Source: Crocinitomicaceae bacterium (lineage in GTDB: Bacteria > Bacteroidota > Bacteroidia > Flavobacteriales_D > Crocinitomicaceae). From it: a DNA stretch of 5,193 nucleotides. The notes below the pieces were generated by a model, which saw only the letters and a list, made by a program, of their open reading frames with translations, did no database searches and had not been told where the DNA came from. The first letter of the stretch is position 1; the number at the start of each line of letters is the position of its first letter. Below are positions 1-5,193 of the stretch, piece after piece. The stretch is taken from NCBI GenBank assembly GCA_030830385.1, contig JAURNA010000211.1:1-5193 (forward strand), read 5' to 3'. The position numbers were made by a program, and so were the translations under genes.

Positions 1-452
1 GGTTTGATGATGTTTCCATGATTACACCAATCGGAACGGGGTCAACACAGGATGCGTACAACGCAATTGGCACGACTCTCTATTATGTGGATGAAACATC
101 TGATGAAGGGTGTGTTGGACCTCCTACAGTGGTCACCATAATATTCGAAGATTGTGAAGTAATCATTCCAACCGCGATCACGCCAGATGGCGACATGATG
201 AATGACGATTGGGAGATATTGAACCTGGATGTTGCTTACCCGAATAGTGTGATATACGTTTACAACCGCTGGGGTAGCATCGTCTATAAACACAACTCAA
301 CGAATGACGGACCCTATGATTCCAACCGATGGGACGGGACATTCAACGGAAAATTGCTCCCGATAGGCTCCTACTATTGGATTATTGAATATAACGACAA
401 AGACGAAACATCGGAAAATGGGATTGTTTCGATCATTCTTGAGGATAACTAA
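1..452 (+). CDS. C-terminal part of a secreted protein with type B T9SS sorting domain (5' end outside window)
   Basis: The reading frame is open from the first base (codons begin at base 3), so the ATG at 18 is probably internal and the gene starts upstream. The first ~50 residues look like the end of an Ig-like domain: a YYVDET stretch, then GC and an alternating beta-strand VVTIIF, a pattern common just before these sorting domains. From base 168 to the stop lies a 94-residue domain of the gliding-motility-associated CHU_C / T9SS type B family. Its landmarks are ITPDGDMMND, YP, YVYNRWGSIVY, RWDGTFNG, LPIGSYYWII and a final GIVSIIL strand. Such domains direct export through the T9SS to the cell surface. 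The usual TPNGDGxND motif is changed to TPDGDMMND, and the protein ends in acidic LEDN. The stop is 5 nt before a PorP/SprF-family gene, as in cargo-sprF pairs such as sprB-sprF. The function of the missing N-terminal part (adhesin, enzyme or other) cannot be told. Confidence 0.88.
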   Translation, partial: FDDVSMITPIGTGSTQDAYNAIGTTLYYVDETSDEGCVGPPTVVTIIFEDCEVIIPTAITPDGDMMNDDWEILNLDVAYPNSVIYVYNRWGSIVYKHNSTNDGPYDSNRWDGTFNGKLLPIGSYYWIIEYNDKDETSENGIVSIILEDN

Positions 453-457
453 GAATA

Positions 458-1450
458 ATGAACATTATTATGAATAGATTATTAATTCTCGGATGCGCAC
501 TATGGATGAGTAGCGTATCCTTCAGTCAGCAGCTGCCACAGTTCAGTCAGTACTTACGGAATCAGTACATGGTAAATCCGGGTGCTGCCGGGGTATATGA
601 TTTTTTGGATGTAACGTTGGGCGGACGCGCGCAATGGTTGGGCTTTGAGGATGCACCTCGCACGACGTATCTGTATGCATCGTCTCCATTATCAAAGCGT
701 CCAAGAGTTCGCTATAACCCTGCTTTGCGTATCAGCCAGGGGCCAATCCGCAATCCGAAGATCAAGACGGGTAAGTTAAAGCATGCGATAGGAGGTAATG
801 TGATGGCCGATCAGTACGGAGCATTTCGTCAGATCAAATTCGCAGGAACGTACGCCTTGCACATTCCAATGGGTCAGAGTTACAACCTATCGTTGGGAAC
901 GTCCGTAGGTATCTCGAACCACACGTTTTTGTCGGACAAGGCTCAGGTGTTGTCAAGCATCACAGGATCGGGGATCGATCAAACATACGCGAACTACGTT
1001 GCCAACGGAGGGTCACAAAACACGATGGATATCGACATGGGTCTTTACTTTTACTCGGATCGGATGTTTTTGGGAGTATCGGGTAATCAACTGACCCGTG
1101 ATCTTGTGCGCTTTGGGAACATTGAGACGAATTTTGCACCAGGACTTCACATGTATGCCACGGCAGGTTGGAAGTTACCATTAAACGATAATGTGACCTT
1201 GATGCCAGCAGCTTTGGTGAAAATGATATCACCGGCACCGTTATCGGTAGAAGGATCCTTGCAGTTTGAGTATAAGGAATGGCTCTGGATAGGGGCAACA
1301 TACCGTCATGAAGATGCGATCGTAGGAATGGCAGGCTTGAACGTTAGCCAGCGCTTTAAGTTCGGATATTCATACGATTACAATATCTCCCGCTTGAACG
1401 GATACAGTTCGGGTGGCCATGAAGTTGTACTTGGATTAATGCTAAGATAA
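458..1450 (+). CDS. PorP/SprF-family type IX secretion outer-membrane protein, copy 1
   Basis: This is a 330-residue exported beta-barrel protein of the PorP/SprF family, whose members sit in the outer membrane and assist T9SS export or surface attachment of specific cargo. Family marks follow the signal peptide: QQLPQFSQYLRNQYMVNPGAAG, an RAQW motif, a DAPRTTY segment, HAIGG..MADQYGAFRQ, then alternating amphipathic strands with DxGLYFYSDRMFLGVS, and a closing RFKFGYSYDY and GGHEVVLGLMLR, a typical aromatic/hydrophobic barrel end. Start choice: ATG at 458 gives a 23-residue leader. An in-frame ATG at 470 gives a 19-residue leader (MNRLLILGCALWMSSVSFS, then Q), the same length as in the paralogue at 3039, so 470 is a serious alternative. 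Neither has a Shine-Dalgarno sequence, which is normal in Bacteroidota. The 5-nt gap to the cargo gene and 8-nt gap to the propeller gene imply one transcript. The upstream type B cargo is the natural candidate client; that pairing is inferred. Confidence 0.9.
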   Translation: MNIIMNRLLILGCALWMSSVSFSQQLPQFSQYLRNQYMVNPGAAGVYDFLDVTLGGRAQWLGFEDAPRTTYLYASSPLSKRPRVRYNPALRISQGPIRNPKIKTGKLKHAIGGNVMADQYGAFRQIKFAGTYALHIPMGQSYNLSLGTSVGISNHTFLSDKAQVLSSITGSGIDQTYANYVANGGSQNTMDIDMGLYFYSDRMFLGVSGNQLTRDLVRFGNIETNFAPGLHMYATAGWKLPLNDNVTLMPAALVKMISPAPLSVEGSLQFEYKEWLWIGATYRHEDAIVGMAGLNVSQRFKFGYSYDYNISRLNGYSSGGHEVVLGLMLR

Positions 1451-1458
1451 ACGAACAT

Positions 1459-2949
1459 ATGAAAAGGGAAATAAGCCTTCTTGCATGCGGATTGATGATC
1501 TCCGGTGCAGCAATGAGCCAGTTTTGGAAGACATCGGATCCGATCCGATTGAGCGGAACAGTAAACACGGATGCCGAGGAAAGCATTCCTGTTTTCTCAG
1601 GGGATAACTCAAAACTTTATTTCGTGAGAACATACGATCCTTCAAATCACGGAGGTGAGTATGATCAGGATATTTGGGTAAGTGAACGTCAGGCGGACGG
1701 TAGTTATGGAAACTGTGAGCGCGTGAATTCATTGAACAACAAGTACAACAATGCTGTACAAAGTGCAGCTTCAAAAGGAGTTGCAATGTACCTTCTGAAC
1801 GCTTATGAAGGAAAGAAAGACCTTCAGAAAGGACTGGCTGTTTCGCGTTTTGAGAGCGATAAATGGCAAACTCCAGAAAAAGTACAAATTCCGGGATTAG
1901 ACATCGAAGGCGAGTACTACGGTTTTTTTGTAAGTAAAGACGAGAAGGTGATCATCATCTCCTACCAGGGCGAAGGAAGTCTTGGTTTGGAAGACCTTTA
2001 TGTGAGTACAAAAGGTGCCGGAGGCTGGTCAACTCCCCAACACATGGGAGCAATGATCAACTCAAAAGGATATGAAATTTCTCCGTTTTTGAGCCCGAGT
2101 AATGATACGTTGTTCTTCTCCAGTAATGGTTTTGGCGGTCAGGGAGATGCAGACATCTTTTATTCAGTACGGCAGGGCAGTGGCTGGGACCAGTGGAGCA
2201 GGCCCGAGAACCTTGGTAATGTGATCAACTCACCAAAGTTTGATGCACACTTTTCTTACTCGGGAGACCAGGCCATTTGGTCAAGTAACCGAGACGGAGA
2301 GTTGAGCGATATCTACATTATTAAAATCCTTACTCCTCCACCGGTTACCATTGCCTGCACTGGAAGCGATGTTACAACGAATGGAGGGAACGATGGACGC
2401 GTAGACGCAACGGTAGAAGGCGGAGTGCCTCCGTTCAAATTCGAATGGTCAAACGGATCAACAGGAGAAGACCTCAATGGAGTGATCAAAGGAGAGTACT
2501 CCGTAACGGTAACCGACGCTGTGGGACAAACGGCAACGTGCAAGAGTCCGGTATCTGAGCCACCTATCCCTGCGATTGTCAACTTCGAGTTCAAACATAT
2601 GTTTGGTTACAACAAAAACGAAATTTCTACCGAAGAAGGCAAGCTCAGGGAGTTTTTGGATGATGTAGAAGAACAAATCGCGAAGACTGTCAGAAAGATG
2701 AATAACAACGTCTATTCAACAGCATCGAATGTTCCAACAAGAACGTTCCGTACCAACGATAATTTGGCCAAAAAACGTGCTGACAACATGGATAAGATGC
2801 TCACCAAATACTTCAAAGAAAAAAACCTAACAGAGAACGTAGAAATCGAGATTATAAGTGCCAAAGTAGACGGACCTAAGTACGAGAAAGACCCTGAAAA
2901 CATCGGCAAATACGAACCGTATCAATTCGTAGTGTTGAAGACGGAATAA
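1459..2949 (+). CDS. Exported PD40 beta-propeller / SprB-repeat / OmpA-like protein, copy 1
   Basis: This 496-residue protein is probably periplasmic and linked to the PorP/SprF partner encoded 8 nt upstream. Residues 1-20 form a signal peptide (cut likely after AAMS, before Q21). C10 lies too early for a convincing lipobox. Residues ~41-289 hold about five PD40/WD40-like blades, seen from the repeated P.fS..... LyF and D-I/L-W/Y/F-Y/V ends: DIWVSE (71), DLYVS (179), DIFYS (232), DIYII (284), and SSN turns at 221 and 275. Residues ~302-367 are one SprB repeat (NGGNDGRVDATVEGGVPPF, WSNGSTGEDL, GEYSVTVTDAVGQT). Residues ~375-496 resemble an OmpA-like domain: FEFKHMFGYNKNEI at the start and NDNLAKKRADNM (433-444) matching the N..LS..RA helix. 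The usual GHTD aspartate is absent. This order resembles PorE without TPR and with SprB replacing CRD. The domain calls are firm except the OmpA-like one; the anchoring role is inferred. Confidence 0.82.
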   Translation: MKREISLLACGLMISGAAMSQFWKTSDPIRLSGTVNTDAEESIPVFSGDNSKLYFVRTYDPSNHGGEYDQDIWVSERQADGSYGNCERVNSLNNKYNNAVQSAASKGVAMYLLNAYEGKKDLQKGLAVSRFESDKWQTPEKVQIPGLDIEGEYYGFFVSKDEKVIIISYQGEGSLGLEDLYVSTKGAGGWSTPQHMGAMINSKGYEISPFLSPSNDTLFFSSNGFGGQGDADIFYSVRQGSGWDQWSRPENLGNVINSPKFDAHFSYSGDQAIWSSNRDGELSDIYIIKILTPPPVTIACTGSDVTTNGGNDGRVDATVEGGVPPFKFEWSNGSTGEDLNGVIKGEYSVTVTDAVGQTATCKSPVSEPPIPAIVNFEFKHMFGYNKNEISTEEGKLREFLDDVEEQIAKTVRKMNNNVYSTASNVPTRTFRTNDNLAKKRADNMDKMLTKYFKEKNLTENVEIEIISAKVDGPKYEKDPENIGKYEPYQFVVLKTE

Positions 2950-2989
2950 GACAAGTCTAATAGTACTCTGTACAATAAGAATTATAAAG

Positions 2990-3026
2990 AAGTCGTATAG
3001 TCCTTGGATTATACGACTTTGCTTTG
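2990..3026 (+). terminator. Hairpin terminator between the two modules
   Basis: AAGTCGTATA (2990-2999) is the exact reverse complement of TATACGACTT (3010-3019). The stem continues inward with a G-U, a U-A and a C-G pair to close on a CUUG tetraloop (3003-3006), giving 13 pairs in RNA. A T-rich tail follows (TTTGCTTTG, 3018-3026). It starts about 40 nt after the stop of the first propeller gene and ends 12 nt before the next ATG. It fits an intrinsic terminator of the first operon. The stem is only moderately GC-rich and the tail is broken by G/C, so termination may be partial. The upstream A-rich side (ATTATAAAGA) could let it act on the other strand too. Confidence 0.72.
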
Positions 3027-3038
3027 TAAATTAGGTTC

Positions 3039-4022
3039 ATGCAGAGGCAAATTCTACTTGTGATCACCTTCTTTGCGGGCCTTGAGTTGAGTGCACAGCA
3101 GACTCCTCAGTTCACGCAGTTTCATCGGAACCAATATCTATACAATCCGGCTGCGGCAGGAACGTATGACTTTTGGGACATTACGCTTGGCGGTCGCATG
3201 CAATGGACCGGATTGGCAGAATCCCCGAAAACAACCTATGTGTACGCTTCAGCTCCTGTTAACTTCAAAAAAGAAATTCACAACCCTTCACTTCGAACAA
3301 GTGCAGGATTGATTCAGAATCCTGAAATCAAAACGGGAACAATGAAACATGCAGTCGGCGGATTGCTGCTCGCAGACCAATACGGCGCTTACCGACAGGT
3401 GAAAGGGGCACTCACGTACTCGTTACACTTACCCGTGGCCGATGGATATAACCTTTCCTTTGGAACAAACCTCGGAATCTCCAGCAGAACTTTCCTGGCT
3501 GATAAAGCGGTTGTTCACAGTGTACTCACGGGAACGAATATTACAGATGAAGTTTACGATCAATTTCTAGTCAACCAGGGAGCACAAAGCACCATGGATT
3601 TGGGAATCGGATTTCAATTCTACTCCAATCGATTGTTTGTTGGAATTGCGGCTGATCAACTCACACACGATTTCGTGAAATTTGGCAACACCAACGTTTA
3701 CTTTGCTCCGGAAATGCACTTCTATGGCATGGCGGGGTATAAGTTCCAGCTTAACGATAACCTTACATTAACACCGGCAGTACTGGCAAAGTACGTATCT
3801 CCGGCCCCAGCTTCGCTCGACTTTACAGCACAGTTGGAGTACAGAGAAAGTATGTGGTTCGGTCTGTCTTATCGAAATGCTGATGCGATTATCGCTATGG
3901 CAGGAATGAACATCAATCGTCGATTTAAATTCGGTTATTCGTATGATTTTACGGTTTCCAGGCTGGCAGATTACAACATAGGTGGACATGAGTTGGTGTT
4001 GGGGCTAATGCTGGGAAGATAA
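3039..4022 (+). CDS. PorP/SprF-family type IX secretion outer-membrane protein, copy 2
   Basis: This 327-residue exported barrel protein is paralogous to the one at 458-1450 over its whole length, roughly half identical by eye. The signal peptide is MQRQILLVITFFAGLELSA with cleavage before QQTPQFTQF. Shared family marks are NQYLYNPAAAGTYDF, LGGRMQW, SPKTTYVYAS, KHAVGG, LADQYGAYRQV, YNLSFGTNLGIS, STMDLGIGFQFYSNRLFVGI, FAPEMHFYG, and the terminal RFKFGYSYDF and GGHELVLGLMLGR. The copies differ most in the segment after YASAP (VNFKKEIHNPS) and around residues 165-185 (GTNITDEVYDQFLVNQG), probably surface loops. It is the first gene after the hairpin at 2990-3019, so it should begin its own transcript or depend on read-through. 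No Shine-Dalgarno or clear Bacteroidota promoter could be assigned in the 89-nt gap. Unlike copy 1, it has no sorting-domain cargo gene directly upstream; its client is unknown and may lie downstream. Confidence 0.9.
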   Translation: MQRQILLVITFFAGLELSAQQTPQFTQFHRNQYLYNPAAAGTYDFWDITLGGRMQWTGLAESPKTTYVYASAPVNFKKEIHNPSLRTSAGLIQNPEIKTGTMKHAVGGLLLADQYGAYRQVKGALTYSLHLPVADGYNLSFGTNLGISSRTFLADKAVVHSVLTGTNITDEVYDQFLVNQGAQSTMDLGIGFQFYSNRLFVGIAADQLTHDFVKFGNTNVYFAPEMHFYGMAGYKFQLNDNLTLTPAVLAKYVSPAPASLDFTAQLEYRESMWFGLSYRNADAIIAMAGMNINRRFKFGYSYDFTVSRLADYNIGGHELVLGLMLGR

Positions 4023-4024
4023 TG
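4020..4024 (+). promoter_or_regulatory. TAATG stop/start overlap (translational coupling)
   Basis: The TAA stop of the second PorP/SprF gene (4020-4022) shares its last A with the ATG (4022-4024) of the next gene. No Shine-Dalgarno sequence precedes it, so reinitiation by the same ribosomes is likely. It would tie production of barrel and propeller partner together. The equivalent junction in copy 1 instead has an 8-nt gap (1451-1458). Confidence 0.7.
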
Positions 4025-5193
4025 ATACGTTACACTACTTTACTATTCGCTTTTTTGAACGTTGCCTCCCTATTCGGTCAGGGATTGCGATTTGGTGATC
4101 CGGTGAAATTAAATGGAGCAGTGAATGGCGAAAAATCAGAGGAAAGCATTCCGGTTTTTTCTGACGACAGTTCAACGCTCTATTTCGTAAGAACATTTGA
4201 TGAGTCAAGCCGTGGAGGTTTATATGATCAGGACGTTTGGTACAGTGCGAGACAAGAAGAGGGTTCTTATGGAGAGGTAAAATCCCTCAAAACCCTTAAT
4301 AACAAATTGAACAATGCTATTGTCGGACTGGGTAAAAAATCCGGCGCTATGTACTTGCTGAATGCCTACGAAGGAAAAAAAGACACTGTCAAGGGGATTG
4401 CAATGGCAGAGCGAAATGGCACAGGTTGGTCAAAACCGAAGAAAATCGAAATTCCCACGCTTGACATTCCGGGTAATTTTTACGGTTTCCACGTAAATCG
4501 GTCGGAAGATGTGATCCTGATTTCATACAACGGTCCCGGATCAATGGGAGAAGAAGATTTGTACATAAGTATCAACGAAAACGGATCGTGGTCAGTTCCA
4601 ATGCACATGGGAAGAACGGTCAACTCAAGTGGTTTTGAAATCTCACCCTTTCTTTCGGTTACGGGAGATACTTTATTCTTCTCAAGTAATGGACATGGAG
4701 GACTCGGAAATTCCGATATCTTTTACGCTGTAAAACAAGGTGATTGGACGAGCTGGAGTAAACCTGTAAACCTTGGAGCATCCATCAATACATCAAAGTT
4801 TGACGCATATTTTATTTTTGCAGGAAACGAGGGATTCTGGGCGAGTAATCGAGAGAATGAACGAAGTGATATCTACCGGGCAGAATTGCTTCCATCACCG
4901 CCTCTGTTCGCGAATGCTGTCGGAACGGACGTCACAACGCACAAAGGATCAGATGGGAAAATCGATTGTACCCCAGACGGAGGTGTCCCGCCGTATTCCT
5001 ATCAATGGTCAAATGGCAGCACGGATGAAGACCTTCAAGGCCTCGTGGCGGGAACGTACTTTGTAATGGTGACCGATGCCATTGGCCAAACTGCGGATGT
5101 AACCGTTGACATTGCCGAGCCGCCATTGGAGTTAGATCCTGTTGAGGCCAGGATCTTCGACAATCCTACCTTCGAGCACTTCTTCACCTATAA
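4022..5193 (+). CDS. Exported PD40 beta-propeller / SprB-repeat protein, copy 2 (3' end outside window)
   Basis: The frame is open from ATG 4022 to the right edge, 390 residues with no stop. It is a paralogue of the protein at 1459-2949. A signal peptide (MIRYTTLLFAFLNVASLFG, cut before Q20) precedes about five PD40-like blades: ESIPVFSDDSSTLYFVRTFD and DVWYSA (71), YLLNAYEGKKD (111), DLYIS (179), SPFLS to DIFYA (208-236), and WASNR to DIYRAE (273-287). One SprB repeat follows at ~302-366 (GGVPPYSYQWSNGST, GTYFVMVTDAIGQT). The last residues (PTFEHFFTY, then a codon starting AA) match the start of the OmpA-like domain in copy 1 (NFEFKHMFGYN), so that domain should continue outside. Residues 41-240 align with copy 1 without a gap. 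C300 and C361, which flank the SprB repeat in copy 1, are not conserved here (a single C316). Its start overlaps the stop of the PorP/SprF gene, pointing to a paired function. Confidence 0.87.
   Translation, partial: MIRYTTLLFAFLNVASLFGQGLRFGDPVKLNGAVNGEKSEESIPVFSDDSSTLYFVRTFDESSRGGLYDQDVWYSARQEEGSYGEVKSLKTLNNKLNNAIVGLGKKSGAMYLLNAYEGKKDTVKGIAMAERNGTGWSKPKKIEIPTLDIPGNFYGFHVNRSEDVILISYNGPGSMGEEDLYISINENGSWSVPMHMGRTVNSSGFEISPFLSVTGDTLFFSSNGHGGLGNSDIFYAVKQGDWTSWSKPVNLGASINTSKFDAYFIFAGNEGFWASNRENERSDIYRAELLPSPPLFANAVGTDVTTHKGSDGKIDCTPDGGVPPYSYQWSNGSTDEDLQGLVAGTYFVMVTDAIGQTADVTVDIAEPPLELDPVEARIFDNPTFEHFFTY

Larger units (their letters stand above)
458..5193 (+). repeat. Tandem duplication of a two-gene PorP/SprF + propeller module
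   Basis: Unit 1 (458-2949) and unit 2 (3039-5193, cut by the window edge) have the same gene order, orientation and near-identical protein lengths and domain order. The spacer is 89 nt with the hairpin terminator. Similarity is clear at protein level but patchy at DNA level, so the duplication is old, or the two units were brought together as paralogues. I see no transposase, direct repeat or other mobility mark at the unit borders. Confidence 0.8.

Noticed and set aside
42..293. Open frame on the minus strand opposite the sorting domain
   Set aside because: It lies wholly over a well-supported conserved domain and its translation has no recognisable features.
521..550. 9-bp direct repeat TTCAGTCAG (521-529 and 542-550)
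   Set aside because: It encodes FSQ twice in the conserved N-terminus of the PorP/SprF protein; the paralogue has a similar protein pattern without the DNA repeat, so it is coding coincidence.
1459..1500. Possible lipobox (LLAC, Cys at residue 10) in the first propeller protein
   Set aside because: The hydrophobic stretch before the Cys is only a few residues long, and a standard signal peptidase I site after AAMS fits better; the paralogue has no Cys in its leader.
2950..3038. Bacteroidota promoter (TTG / TAnnTTTG) upstream of the second module
   Set aside because: Partial matches exist (for example TAAATTAG at 3027 with a TTG at 3005), but they overlap the terminator and leave almost no leader; no convincing pair was found.
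4773..5066. 97-codon plus-strand frame within the second propeller gene
   Set aside because: It is out of frame with a gene that aligns through this region with its paralogue, including the SprB repeat; it is a shadow frame.
1..5193. CRISPR arrays, tRNA or rRNA genes, insertion sequences, attachment sites
   Set aside because: No regular short repeats, RNA-gene motifs, transposase or inverted-repeat ends were seen; the window is almost entirely coding.

Overview
The window looks like a piece of a Bacteroidota chromosome, most likely from the Flavobacteriales side. The evidence is a type IX secretion system (T9SS) sorting domain, two PorP/SprF-family outer-membrane proteins, SprB repeats, and start codons with no Shine-Dalgarno sequence. 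All genes read on the + strand, and nearly every base is coding. The genus cannot be read from the sequence.

Layout: (1) 1-452 is the 3' end of a large secreted protein, ending in a 94-residue type B T9SS sorting domain (CHU_C type). (2) 458-1450 encodes a PorP/SprF-family protein. (3) 1459-2949 encodes an exported protein with a PD40-type beta-propeller, one SprB repeat and an aberrant OmpA-like C-terminal domain. These three genes are separated by only 5 and 8 nt and look like one operon. (4) 2950-3038 is the only real intergenic gap and carries a strong 13-bp hairpin terminator. (5) 3039-4022 is a second PorP/SprF-family gene. (6) 4022-5193 is a second propeller/SprB protein, start codon fused to the preceding stop (TAATG). 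It runs off the right edge just as its OmpA-like domain begins.

Genes 2+3 and 5+6 are therefore two copies of one two-gene module, diverged to roughly half identity in the PorP/SprF pair by eye. In known T9SS biology, type B cargo such as SprB needs a partner SprF encoded next to it. The first copy fits this scheme as cargo, SprF-like partner, then a periplasmic propeller protein. The propeller proteins share the domain order of PorE (propeller, Ig-like domain, OmpA-like domain), but they lack its TPR part and a convincing lipobox, and an SprB repeat stands where PorE has its CRD. A reasonable hypothesis is that each SprF-like barrel works with its own propeller protein as a dedicated cargo-retention or anchoring unit. 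The second module has no cargo gene directly upstream.
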